Shown: piece after piece, positions 1 to 7,446 of the stretch
How positions within the stretch are numbered: the first letter of the stretch is position 1
Layout: each line of letters starts with the position of its first letter
Assembly (NCBI GenBank): GCA_945787845.1
Contig: CALZJH010000001.1
Coordinates: 1 to 64,000, forward strand
Source of the DNA: an uncultured Woeseiaceae bacterium
GTDB lineage: Bacteria; Pseudomonadota; Gammaproteobacteria; Steroidobacterales; Woeseiaceae
Direction: 5' to 3'
Length of the DNA: 64,000 bases
Notes under the pieces: model-generated
The model's input: only the letters and a program-made list of their open reading frames with translations
Database searches by the model: none
What the model was told of the DNA's origin: nothing
Position numbers and translations under genes: made by a program

Positions 1-261
1 ATCCCAGCTTTTTACATCCTGCTCCCGCCCTAAGCTCATACGTTCGGCCATCAAGCCAGGATGGTTTCTTTCCGCCAGGGCTCGCCCACCTACACCAACG
101 ACAAGAACCGTCACGGAAAACACCCACGCCTGCCACCAGCCTACATCGCGACTGATTCCAAAGAGAATAAGCGGCACGAGGAGATAAGCGAAAACAACAC
201 TCGCCCACTGTTTGAGCGAGATACTTTCGGCATCTGTTGTTCTTTGAGGATCCTTATCCAT
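1..261 (-). CDS. Isoprenylcysteine carboxyl methyltransferase-like membrane protein, N-terminal part
   Basis: This gene runs off the left edge of the window; only the first 87 codons are present. Translated from the ATG at 261 it has a short polar N-terminus, a first membrane segment (VVFAYLLVPLILFGISR) and a second (WWQAWVFSVTVLVVGVGG). It then reads RALAERNHPGLMAER, a pattern I associate with bacterial proteins of the isoprenylcysteine carboxyl methyltransferase/phospholipid methyltransferase superfamily. The SAM-binding C-terminal half is outside the window, so activity cannot be judged. It is divergent from the CDF transporter gene, with about 137 bases between the two starts. Family membership is inferred from the N-terminal segment alone. 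Confidence 0.6.
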   Translation of the reverse strand, partial: MDKDPQRTTDAESISLKQWASVVFAYLLVPLILFGISRDVGWWQAWVFSVTVLVVGVGGRALAERNHPGLMAERMSLGREQDVKSWD

Positions 262-291
262 ATTAACGCACCCCATATTTACAAAGCAGTT

Positions 292-306
292 GCCTATAGA
301 TTAGGC
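292..306. promoter_or_regulatory. Small dyad between divergent genes, possible operator
   Basis: GCCTA-TAGAT-TAGGC is a perfect 5-bp inverted repeat in the spacer between the divergent starts at 261 and 399. The surrounding 262-398 spacer is AT-richer than the genes. It must hold promoters for both directions, but I cannot place -10/-35 boxes with confidence. The dyad is short enough to be chance. Confidence 0.2.
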
Positions 307-398
307 GTATTTTGTGTCCATAGGGCAATACTCTCCGGCACAGCTTCGCGAGTCATCTATGATTGGGTTGAATAACGGGCGGAAGAGCGGAGTTCTTA

Positions 399-1001
399 AT
401 GACCGACTGTGGATGTGAAGCACCAGAGGTGAAAACTGCCGAAGAGCGTCGCGTGCTGCGTATCGCCTTGGTGCTGAACGCGGCGATGGCAGTTGTGGGC
501 GGCCTGGCGGGCTGGATTGCCCAGTCCACCGGGCTTCTGGCCGACGCACTGGATATGCTCTCGGATGCTACGGCATACGCGATCGCTTTGATCGCCATTG
601 GTCGCTCGGCGTTGTTCAAAGTCCGGGCCGCGAAGCTCAGCGGCAGTATTTTGCTGGTGCTTGGCGTTGGTGTCCTCGTCGAGGTGGGCCGTCGCCTGAT
701 CTACGGGGCTGAACCGCTCAGCGAATGGATGATCGGGACAGCTCTGTTGTCTCTCGTGGTCAATCTGACCGTGCTGCGGCTGCTGGCGCCCATGAAGTCG
801 GGCGAAGTGCATCTGCGCGCCACGTGGCTATTTACGCGGGCGGATGTAGTGGCGAACCTGGGCGTAATTCTCGCCGGATTGCTGGTCCTATGGCTCGGCG
901 TGCCGTACCCGGATTTCGTAATTGGAGCGCTGATTGGCCTCTATGTCATCAAAGAGGCCATCGAGATACTTCGGGATGCGAGGTCGGAAACGAATGAGTG
1001 A
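399..1001 (+). CDS. Short cation diffusion facilitator-type transporter
   Basis: A 200-residue integral membrane protein with the core layout of the CDF family, which exports divalent metals across the inner membrane in exchange for protons. The TM2 signature is LLADALDMLSDA (residues about 47-58) and the TM5 counterpart is FTRADVVANLGVI (about 144-156). In canonical zinc CDFs each of these segments carries HxxxD (or DxxxD). Here TM2 has Asp in place of the His, and the TM5 His position is Phe while the Asp is kept, so site A is altered. The cytoplasmic C-terminal metal-sensing domain is absent. An early Cys pair (CGC, residues 4-6) could bind metal. Its stop overlaps the start of the downstream methyltransferase (ATGAGTGA), so the two are probably co-translated. 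Substrate unknown. Confidence 0.8.
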   Translation: MTDCGCEAPEVKTAEERRVLRIALVLNAAMAVVGGLAGWIAQSTGLLADALDMLSDATAYAIALIAIGRSALFKVRAAKLSGSILLVLGVGVLVEVGRRLIYGAEPLSEWMIGTALLSLVVNLTVLRLLAPMKSGEVHLRATWLFTRADVVANLGVILAGLLVLWLGVPYPDFVIGALIGLYVIKEAIEILRDARSETNE

Positions 1002-1608
1002 CAGAGACTACTGGGAACGGCACGCGCGCAATTACGATGCGTCATTGCGGTGGGTTCTTGGACAACCCTTGCCACGGATGTTGGAACTAGCCAGCGAGGC
1101 TGTTCGCGGCAAGCGAAAGGTGCTGGAAGTCGCGGCAGGCACGGGCATCGTTACCTCGGCCCTTGCCCAGACAAGTGACTACGTCGTTGCCACGGACTAC
1201 GCAGAGGCCATGGTCGATGCGCTAGAACAGCGGGTGCAGGGTGCCGGGCTCGAGAACGTGACGTGTGAGCAGGCCGATATTTATTCGCTTCCATACTCGG
1301 CGGGCGAATTCGATGCTGTCGTTGCGGCTAATGTTCTGCACTTGGTGCCTGATCTCCCCGCTGCGATTCAGGCTCTGCGGCGCGTGACGAAGCCCGGTGG
1401 TGTGCTTGTGGCCCCGACTTTCTGCCACGACGAGACGCAGGCGTCGTGGCTAGTCTCTCGGCTTCTGGCAGTCAGCGGTTTCCCAGGGCAACGGCGATTC
1501 ACTATGCAGTCGCTTCGGGGGCTGCTTGAGGAAAATGGATTACAGGTTGCCCGTGCTGAGCTGTTACCGGGGCTCATTCCCATCGGATTTATTGAAGCAG
1601 CCTTCTAG
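994..1608 (+). CDS. Class I SAM-dependent methyltransferase
   Basis: A 204-residue soluble protein with the Rossmann-fold SAM-binding motif I VLEVAAGTGIVT near residues 39-50, the acidic ribose contact DYAEAMV, and a later FDAVVAANVLHLV / LRRVTKPGGVLV block typical of UbiE/Methyltransf_11 enzymes. I chose the ATG at 994, not the longer in-frame opening at 934. The 994 start gives MSDRDYWERHARNYDA, a normal family N-terminus, and overlaps the preceding transporter stop by 8 bases. Substrate cannot be inferred. The tight coupling to a CDF-like metal transporter suggests a joint role in metal or metalloid handling, but that is only context. Confidence 0.85.
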   Translation: MSDRDYWERHARNYDASLRWVLGQPLPRMLELASEAVRGKRKVLEVAAGTGIVTSALAQTSDYVVATDYAEAMVDALEQRVQGAGLENVTCEQADIYSLPYSAGEFDAVVAANVLHLVPDLPAAIQALRRVTKPGGVLVAPTFCHDETQASWLVSRLLAVSGFPGQRRFTMQSLRGLLEENGLQVARAELLPGLIPIGFIEAAF

Positions 1609-1852
1609 CGCCAGCGTTTTAGACGCCGAAGGCGCTCCGAAGGGGTGAAGATCGCCCAAAGGCGATCTGAATCATCCGACGAGCGTAGCGATGACAGGTC
1701 GAAGGCCCATCCTGTCGGGCGCGCCAAACTTCTCAAGTGCTTTCGCCGCTTTCGCTGTTCAGCAAAAAGCGGCGGTGCCCATGTTGAATTTATGGGAGGG
1801 ACACGCAAACGTCTTCGAGTTTCATTCAAGCGTCGAGATCGATTGCCGCTGC
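1609..1852. other. Gene-free spacer with hairpin
   Basis: About 240 bases between convergent genes. It contains a perfect 8-bp stem with a 4-base loop (AGATCGCC-CAAA-GGCGATCT, 1649-1668) that has no T-run after it, and the first copy of the 20-bp repeat at 1709-1728. Just ahead of the repeat, GACAGG (1693-1698) and CCTGTC (1711-1716) form another inverted pair. No convincing coding sequence was seen here on either strand. Confidence 0.4.
1709..1728 (+). repeat. 20-bp direct repeat, copy 1
   Basis: ATCCTGTCGGGCGCGCCAAA is identical to the copy at 3219-3238. The two copies lie on the same strand about 1.5 kb apart and bracket the OmpA-like gene and the ankyrin gene. They contain the 8-bp palindrome GGCGCGCC. 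Nature unknown: possibly a dispersed short repeat or the scar of an insertion. Confidence 0.6.
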
Positions 1853-2644
1853 CTATCGCTCGACGATTTCAACTCGGCGGTTTTTGGCGCGCCCGTCTTC
1901 CGACGTATTGGCGGCAGACGGCGCCAGCGGCCCTACACCGTGGGGCTCGAGCCTGCTTCTGCTTACACCGTGCTGTGATACAAGGACCTCGACAACCGCA
2001 GCGGCCCTTCTCGCGGAAAGGTTCATGTTGTAATCGACTTTCCCGACGGAATCAGTGTGCCCGACAACGAATATCTTCATTTCGGCGTCTTTCCTGAGGA
2101 GCTTCTCAATCTCAACCAGCGCAGGGCCGGACTCGGCTTTGACCACCGCTTTGCCCGTATCGAAGTAGATGCCGTCTACGGTGGCCTTTCCGGTCAGGCT
2201 AATTTCCTGACGCAGGGCGTCGGCATCGGCGACAATGAACTGCTCCATCGGCTTTTCTTCGACGATATATAGACTCACACCTTGCCCTCGATTCCACGGG
2301 CTGACCCGTACCCAGGTGATCTGGCCGCCCTTGTCGAGGCTCATGTGCAGATTGTATCCGTCCTCGTACTGGACAACACCGCCGATCCTTTTGAACGCCT
2401 CGCTGTAGTTTCTCTTGATAGCCGCCTCGCTCAGATATTGTGCGCCTTTGACGACGTAGTAGCTGAAGTAATACATACGGCCCTCTACGGTCTTGGGGCT
2501 GCCGTCACTGGCTACGAATTCGTCATACACATCGAACTCGCTCTCCCTGTACTGTTGGATTTCGTAGTTGGGCAGGCGGTTGAACAACGGGTGGTGTACC
2601 GATGGGCAGCACGGCAAGGAGGACGAGCGCCAGGGCAGATACAA
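1853..2644 (-). CDS. OmpA-family protein with C-terminal peptidoglycan-binding domain; N-terminus apparently frameshifted
   Basis: The C-terminal third is an OmpA-like peptidoglycan-binding domain. It reads GIYFDTGKAVVKAES, VVGHTDSVG, NLSARRAAAVVEVL and ends GRAKNRRVEIVER, all standard for proteins that tie the outer membrane to the cell wall. The preceding about 130 residues (HHPLFNRLPNYEIQQY onward) match the N-terminal domain commonly found with it. No good start or signal peptide exists in this frame; it opens at a TTG and gives a non-hydrophobic run. In the neighbouring frame, upstream codons from about 2714 encode a clean signal sequence (FFVSALALVLLAVL). A one-base shift near 2585-2620 therefore separates signal and body. 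Either the gene is broken or there is a sequence error. Confidence 0.7.
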   Translation of the reverse strand: MYLPWRSSSLPCCPSVHHPLFNRLPNYEIQQYRESEFDVYDEFVASDGSPKTVEGRMYYFSYYVVKGAQYLSEAAIKRNYSEAFKRIGGVVQYEDGYNLHMSLDKGGQITWVRVSPWNRGQGVSLYIVEEKPMEQFIVADADALRQEISLTGKATVDGIYFDTGKAVVKAESGPALVEIEKLLRKDAEMKIFVVGHTDSVGKVDYNMNLSARRAAAVVEVLVSQHGVSRSRLEPHGVGPLAPSAANTSEDGRAKNRRVEIVER

Positions 2645-2862
2645 AAAATCGCTGTGGCAGATTTCTGCCCGGCCTGAATTGATGACTGAGATTTACATAG
2701 TCATTCATCATCAAACTCCGAGAAGTTCACTTCCTTAGTAAAGCGTGACAGCTGTCTGGCCGTCAATTCGTACTTGCCGAGTTTGCGCTTGGATACCCAC
2801 GCATGTTGCTCTTGCCAATTGCGTGATTCAAACGCCACGCGGGCGGCAACAGGAGGACGACG

Positions 2863-3123
2863 ATGCGATTGAAAGTTGCGAATTCGATTTTCATCTGTGC
2901 CACGGTGCTGCTGGTCGCCGTAGCGGGAGCAACATGGGCGACCGACGGCGACGAGCTGGTGCTGGCGAAATCCCTGGTGTCCGGGGGCGTCAGGCTTGAC
3001 GCCACGCGGAAAAGGGACGGCAAGACCGCCCTGGCCCTCGCTGAGGAAGAGGGCTATGCCGAGATCGTCGCATTCCTGAAGGAAGCGGCGGAGGGCAAGG
3101 CCGATGCGAAGGAGGATTCGTGA
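2863..3123 (+). CDS. Small exported ankyrin-repeat protein
   Basis: An 86-residue protein preceded by a good ribosome-binding site (AGGAGG, 7-8 bases upstream). Residues 1-26 form a signal peptide (FICATVLLVAVAGATWA). The rest contains one recognisable ankyrin unit, DGKTALALAEEEGYAEIVAFLKEA, followed by a charged tail. A single repeat is far below the usual number, so this may be a trimmed member of a larger periplasmic ankyrin family. It sits between the two copies of the 20-bp repeat. Its stop overlaps a possible 26-codon ORF (TGATG). Function unknown; ankyrin units usually mediate protein contacts. Confidence 0.65.
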   Translation: MRLKVANSIFICATVLLVAVAGATWATDGDELVLAKSLVSGGVRLDATRKRDGKTALALAEEEGYAEIVAFLKEAAEGKADAKEDS

Positions 3124-3203
3124 TGAACGGTAGAGTTCTATACGTCCCAATGATGGTGACGCTGTGGGACTGGTCGGTCATAGTCTGGGGTCGCCAGCAG
3201 TAG
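3123..3203 (+). CDS. Possible 26-residue Trp-rich peptide, stop-start coupled
   Basis: The ankyrin gene stop TGA shares its last base with an ATG (TGATG) that opens a 26-codon frame containing three Trp residues and a hydrophobic stretch (MMVTLWDWSVIVWG). Such overlaps often mark translational coupling. The frame is short and I know no relatives, so it may be chance. Confidence 0.2.
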   Translation: MNGRVLYVPMMVTLWDWSVIVWGRQQ

Positions 3204-3218
3204 CCGACGCAGAGGTCA

Positions 3219-3238
3219 ATCCTGTCGGGCGCGCCAAA
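3219..3238 (+). repeat. 20-bp direct repeat, copy 2
   Basis: Identical to 1709-1728 over 20 bases, same orientation. It lies seven bases before the 27-bp palindrome at 3246-3272. Confidence 0.6.
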
Positions 3239-3245
3239 AATAGAT

Positions 3246-3272
3246 GGGGTCAGACCCTCAGGGTCTGACCCC
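3246..3272. repeat. REP-like perfect palindrome
   Basis: GGGGTCAGACCCT-C-AGGGTCTGACCCC is a perfect inverted repeat with 13-base arms and a single central base. GGGGTCAGA-type sequences are familiar from palindromic elements linked to REP-associated transposases; that link is from general knowledge. No transposase gene is in the window. The element supplies the last four codons and stop of the minus-strand gene ending at 3258, and could also act as a terminator stem for either strand. Confidence 0.65.
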
Positions 3273-3614
3273 AAATTCATTACGACGGTCACCGCCGCCG
3301 CTGCGTTGATTGTTGTCGGTCCGCAATTCGCAAATGATGTCGTAGCCAAAATCGGACAGGCGCCGTTCACCCGTTCGGCGGTCGTTGAACAGCTTGTAGC
3401 TGCACCGGCATTCCGTTGCGTCGCATTGCTCGAGCGGTAATTTCGGGATTTCGTCCGATAGAAAGCGCTGACCCGCAAGAATCCTGGCGACGCGGCAACA
3501 GCCTTCGTCGCCAGCAACAATCTGGACGCCGCGGTAGAGGGAAGTCTGTTGTGTATTGCGCGCTCGCGGCTTATGCCAGGTCTCTTTGCCCATGAGTTTC
3601 GCCAATAAGCCCAT
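3258..3614 (-). CDS. Conserved-looking Cys/Arg-rich small protein, function unknown
   Basis: A 118-residue protein without signal peptide or membrane segment. A central VQIVAGDEGCCRVARILAGQRFLSDEIPKLPL block is followed by CDATECRCSYKLFNDRRTGERR, in which clustered Cys residues precede a DRRxGxRR motif. I recall similar short proteins in other proteobacteria but no function. The Cys cluster could bind a metal or Fe-S centre, or be structural. The C-terminus (GVRP, stop) is encoded by one arm of the REP-like palindrome, so the original end may have been replaced. Confidence 0.6.
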   Translation of the reverse strand: MGLLAKLMGKETWHKPRARNTQQTSLYRGVQIVAGDEGCCRVARILAGQRFLSDEIPKLPLEQCDATECRCSYKLFNDRRTGERRLSDFGYDIICELRTDNNQRSGGGDRRNEFGVRP

Positions 3615-3719
3615 AAGTGGTACACCTCGCTGTTTCGAATCGGCTTATGGTAGTTAGCGTAAGTCGGGGACGAATTCCCTCATTAGATGTGACCCTTAGA
3701 CTCCGAAGGTTCGCGCCAA

Positions 3720-4598
3720 TTATTTTTTCAGTTCAAGAAAATAATCGAGGATTTCAGGAACGTTGCCATCGCCCATACCGGCATCCACGGCGGCCTGAAG
3801 ATCTGCTGAGGTGCCTTCAGCTATCTGCGCGCGTGTGTTGAGATCATCAACCATCTTGAGGAAGTACCCCAGATCCTTGTTGGCATTATTTATTGAAAAG
3901 CCGAGATCGCTGACGTTGTCCACGGCGTAGTTCTTGCAAAAATGCATGAACGGCGAATTGGATGGGCCGGTCGACATAATGTCGAATAACTGCTGGCGGT
4001 CGACTCCAGCGAAATCGGCAACCGCGAAGGCCTGTGACATCGCACAGACGGTGGTCATGCCCAAAAAGTTATTGATCAGTTTGGTCGTGTGGCCGGCGCC
4101 AAGCGCTCCCAGGTAGAAAACATTCTCGCCTTGCATTTCCAGGATCGGTTTCACTTTGTCGAACGTCTCCGGATCCCCAGCTGCCATGATGTTGAGTAGT
4201 CCATCCTTGGCATGAGCGGGCGTACGGCCGAGTGGAGCATCAATCATGCCCGCGCCTTTCTTGGCGAGGTCTGCTCCTATCTTCTTGGTGGAGGACGGAA
4301 TCGACGTTCCGAAGTCGATCAATACTGCGCCTGGTTTTACACCGGCGAGGATTCCATCCTCACCGTAAACCAGCTTCTCAACCACTGCAGAGGTCGTGAG
4401 GCAGAGCATAATAATGTCGCTGGCCGCAGCAAGCTCGGCCGCTGACGCAGCCTCAGATCCGCCACGAGCAACAACCGCGGCAACGGCATCCTTGTTAAGG
4501 TCCATTACAATTGGCTCAAATCCCTTTTTCTGCAGGTTTTCAACCATGTTGCCGCCCATGAGGCCGAGGCCGATAAAACCGATGACGGGTTTTGTCAT
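3720..4598 (-). CDS. 3-hydroxyisobutyrate dehydrogenase-family NAD(P)-dependent oxidoreductase
   Basis: A 292-residue beta-hydroxyacid dehydrogenase. The N-terminal Rossmann motif is GFIGLGLMGGNM (residues 7-18). The substrate-binding segment DAPLGRTPAHAKDGLLNIMAAG replaces the common DAPVSGG form. The catalytic Lys lies in GHTTKLINNFL (about residue 172). These enzymes oxidise 3-hydroxyisobutyrate, tartronate semialdehyde or related short hydroxyacids. The DAPLGRTPxxA variant suggests a substrate other than 3-hydroxyisobutyrate, but I cannot name it. It stands alone downstream of the ydbL-like gene with a gap of about 115 bases, so it probably has its own promoter. Confidence 0.88.
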   Translation of the reverse strand: MTKPVIGFIGLGLMGGNMVENLQKKGFEPIVMDLNKDAVAAVVARGGSEAASAAELAAASDIIMLCLTTSAVVEKLVYGEDGILAGVKPGAVLIDFGTSIPSSTKKIGADLAKKGAGMIDAPLGRTPAHAKDGLLNIMAAGDPETFDKVKPILEMQGENVFYLGALGAGHTTKLINNFLGMTTVCAMSQAFAVADFAGVDRQQLFDIMSTGPSNSPFMHFCKNYAVDNVSDLGFSINNANKDLGYFLKMVDDLNTRAQIAEGTSADLQAAVDAGMGDGNVPEILDYFLELKK

Positions 4599-4714
4599 TA
4601 TTCTGACTCCTGAAGAAATAGTATTGTGTTTACCCAGGATAGGAAGGATAGCGGATAGGAAAAACTAAAGCCCCCTGGTTCCGTAATGGGCATCTTCGTT
4701 GGCCCATTTACGCT

Positions 4715-5317
4715 CTACTTTTGCTTCCAGGTACCGCCTTCGCGGTAGTACCAGCCCTTGTCGGCTTTTGCGACCCAACGCTCAGCGAACGTCCGCCGAA
4801 TGCTGTCCTGCCATTCCGGGTGGTTGTTGAGCCGGGCGATCTCGGCGTACAGCGCGTTCCAGTCGTTGTTCTGCGCAGCAACCAGTTGCACGACGGTATT
4901 GCGGTCTTTCAGGGGCACGAGATTGCGGTCGCGAATTTCCAGCAGGCCGGAGTCGGTCAGGCCGATTGCGCCGGAATCGAGGTATACGCGCAGCGCGGGA
5001 AAACGTGTTGCCAGTGAGTTCTCGAGCGCGGCTTTCTCGGCCGACGGTTTGTCGAAGTTGACCGGCTCTTGCGCGTTGGCCTCGCCGATCAAAAAATGGC
5101 CGAGACCGCTCGCTACCGCATAGACGAAGTCCGAACGGTCGCTATCGTCGGGTTGCAGTCGGGTCGTCGGTTCGGCCGACTCTTCCCCACGCACCTTATC
5201 GATGATGCGATCCGCGGCCTCGACCGCGGCGGCTTCCGGAAAGTACACGTTGATCGTGACGCAGGCCACGACAAACATTGCTGTTAAAACGGACAGGCTG
5301 ATGGCTATCTTGCGCAT
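4715..5317 (-). CDS. ydbL: DUF1318 (YdbL-like) lipoprotein with YnbE-like N-terminal strand
   Basis: A 200-residue lipoprotein with lipobox VVAC (Cys19). The C-terminal half, LLEIRDRNLVPLKDRNTVVQLVAAQNNDW through FAERWVAKADKGWYYREGGTWKQK, is a DUF1318/YdbL domain. In E. coli YdbL works with YdbH and the tiny lipoprotein YnbE, which together form an intermembrane lipid-transport bridge. No separate ynbE frame is visible in the 38 bases between this gene and ydbH. Instead, the residues right after the lipidated Cys (VTINVYF) resemble the short beta-strand by which YnbE docks to YdbH. This may therefore be a natural YnbE-YdbL fusion. The fusion reading is my inference. Confidence 0.8.
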   Translation of the reverse strand: MRKIAISLSVLTAMFVVACVTINVYFPEAAAVEAADRIIDKVRGEESAEPTTRLQPDDSDRSDFVYAVASGLGHFLIGEANAQEPVNFDKPSAEKAALENSLATRFPALRVYLDSGAIGLTDSGLLEIRDRNLVPLKDRNTVVQLVAAQNNDWNALYAEIARLNNHPEWQDSIRRTFAERWVAKADKGWYYREGGTWKQK

Positions 5318-5355
5318 GGCTGATAATCTCCTTCAAAACGACACTGGCGCCGTCG

Positions 5356-7446
5356 TCAATTGACGATTGGCGCGCTGCTGCGGGTAATCGCGGCAAGCTG
5401 CTGCACCAGTCTGGGCCAGCTCACTGTCTCGCGATACCCGACGACATCGATCCTGGGCACGCCCCGGCCCTTGACGATGTAATAACCGGTTCCCTGCGGG
5501 CCCGACGTCGCCGGCCCGACCCCGCTCATTGCACAAACGTTGTCGCGAAGGCGACAGCGCAGGCCGATACGATCATAGGCGAAAACCTCGAAGAACCGGA
5601 GAAAACCCGTCGACAGTGCCGCCGCGGCGCCGCCGCCACCCACACTGGCCAGGTTCTGTACGGCACGCTGGCTGATGCGGTGCTGCGAGCGGTCATCGGG
5701 TGGTGTATAGAACGTCATGTCCATGTCCACCGGGCGCCAGTTTACGAGGGTCAAGCCTGTCACGTCACCGCTTAACCGCCCCTGAATGTAACCGAAAGAA
5801 AACGTCTCGGTGACCCGTTGCAGGTCGAGGCCACGAAACGCCAGGTCGGCGTTCAGCCGCGGCACCCGGCCGAACGGCTGCTCGATGCGTAAATTCGACA
5901 CCGTCATCGTACCGTCGAAGAACTGCGCACTCAGGTCACCGCCAACCGTGACCGTATTCTCAGAGAGCTGCAGCAGCGGCAGGCGTCCCGACAGCGTGCC
6001 CGAGAACGCGGGCCAACCCAAGGCACCGGTGAGCTGACCGAGCTGCACAGGCTCGAGTTCCGCGTCGAGACGGCCGGTGGCATCGTCGCTCCCGAAGTTG
6101 TGCAGGGCCAACTGGTTGATCCGCAATGCACCACCCATGGTGGGCAGTCGCAAGGGCTGCAGCAGCTCTATGTCGCTGTTACCGAGTTGCAGCTGTACGT
6201 CGCCGCCGCCGACAATCAGGCCGTACGCCGTGCCGCTTTCCCAGGACATACGGCTCGCGCCCGGCGTTCCCGCCTGATCCGCACGCCAGTCGACGACGCC
6301 GTCGAGGCCATAGACCGCGAAGCGACCGCCCTGATCGTCCAGGATGACATCGTCGAGTTCGAGGAGAGCAGCGCGGAGCTCGTTGTCAACGATTTGGACG
6401 GTGCCGGAAATGCGGCCATCGGTGTCCAGTGCGCCGAGGATCGTGCCCGCCAGCTGCACCTGCACGAGACTCGTGTAGAGAGTGGCCACGGACGAGTCCC
6501 GCAGCGTCACGTCCGCCGTCATGCTGGCTGGCGCGTCCGCCTCTTCCGGGAAGGACAGCCTGGCCGAGCCACCGGCGTCCAGCAAGGTTGCCTGTCGCAG
6601 CACGAACTGGCCAACCTCGAATACGGTGAAGTCCGTCGTGCGCACGTCGTCGGCCCGAAGGTGAAGCGCGTGTTCGGAGAAGTTGCCGTACACGGGCTCG
6701 AGGTAGGCTTCGCCCTTGTTACTGTCCATTACCAGGTCGAAACGTGTCGAGTCCGGATGCACCGCGATATCGACTTCGAGCCGGCCCGTGATATCGGCGG
6801 CAGCAATCGTGCCAGCGTCGTTCGCTAGCGAGGCGGCGTTAAGGTCGGCGGTAGCGACGACGCGCAGCGGGCCATCGGCCGGTACGCTGACCCTGCCGAC
6901 AAGATCGGTCCGCCCGCTGCCGGAATAGCCGGCAACAGCATCGGTAAATTTGCCGGCCAGCTGCAGCAGCCCCTCGACATTGAGCGACTTGCCGGAGTAC
7001 TTGGCCTCGACACCGCTGTCGCTCGCGAGAATCTCGAAACGCATGCGACTCCCGGCGATGGCGACATTGCGCAACTCGACATTTATGTTCCCGGTGAGCT
7101 TGTCCCAGGTAAACGTGCCCGGCATGCTCTGCCGTCCCACACCGGGAATCGTCGCCATAAACGTCGCGGCGTTGCACGCCATGCCGCGTGTCGTCAGGAC
7201 GATGCCGGTGCACGCCACCTGGACGTCGTCGAAGCTCTGACCGGATTCCAGCAATGTGATCCGGGCCATTCGAACCTCGCCGTGCAGGCCCGACGCCGTC
7301 AGTTCGAACTGGGACTCCAACCCCGCAATCGTCCAGCTGTCGGAGGTGACCTTACCGGCACGGCCTTCGAGGATCACATTCTCGGCAGCCTCAATGCACG
7401 GCACCAAAGCAACGCAGGACAAAACAACAAGAAAAGTCCGAAACAT
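5356..7446 (-). CDS. ydbH: YdbH-family AsmA-like intermembrane transport protein
   Basis: A protein of about 696 residues built almost wholly of alternating beta-strand sequence, as expected for the bridge-like groove of the AsmA/TamB/YdbH group that moves phospholipid between membranes. The C-terminal part (HRISQRAVQNLASVGGGGAAAALSTGFLRFF, FAYDRIGLRCRLRDNVCAMSGVG, GYYIVKGRGVPRIDVVGY) is typical of YdbH. I use the ATG at 7446 (MFRTFLVVLSCVALV), which gives a signal or anchor sequence; the frame stays open to 7557 but that extension is not export-like. It lies upstream of the DUF1318 lipoprotein on the same strand, the conserved partner arrangement. Divergent from the desaturase gene. Confidence 0.82.
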   Translation of the reverse strand: MFRTFLVVLSCVALVPCIEAAENVILEGRAGKVTSDSWTIAGLESQFELTASGLHGEVRMARITLLESGQSFDDVQVACTGIVLTTRGMACNAATFMATIPGVGRQSMPGTFTWDKLTGNINVELRNVAIAGSRMRFEILASDSGVEAKYSGKSLNVEGLLQLAGKFTDAVAGYSGSGRTDLVGRVSVPADGPLRVVATADLNAASLANDAGTIAAADITGRLEVDIAVHPDSTRFDLVMDSNKGEAYLEPVYGNFSEHALHLRADDVRTTDFTVFEVGQFVLRQATLLDAGGSARLSFPEEADAPASMTADVTLRDSSVATLYTSLVQVQLAGTILGALDTDGRISGTVQIVDNELRAALLELDDVILDDQGGRFAVYGLDGVVDWRADQAGTPGASRMSWESGTAYGLIVGGGDVQLQLGNSDIELLQPLRLPTMGGALRINQLALHNFGSDDATGRLDAELEPVQLGQLTGALGWPAFSGTLSGRLPLLQLSENTVTVGGDLSAQFFDGTMTVSNLRIEQPFGRVPRLNADLAFRGLDLQRVTETFSFGYIQGRLSGDVTGLTLVNWRPVDMDMTFYTPPDDRSQHRISQRAVQNLASVGGGGAAAALSTGFLRFFEVFAYDRIGLRCRLRDNVCAMSGVGPATSGPQGTGYYIVKGRGVPRIDVVGYRETVSWPRLVQQLAAITRSSAPIVN

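Noticed and set aside
61..375. 104-codon plus-strand frame at the window start
   Set aside because: It overlaps, on the opposite strand, the clear isoprenylcysteine-methyltransferase-like N-terminus and has no recognisable content.
1609..1852. Cobalamin or other riboswitch before the OmpA-like gene
   Set aside because: The hairpin lies downstream of the OmpA-like gene's stop codon, and no conserved riboswitch boxes were found.
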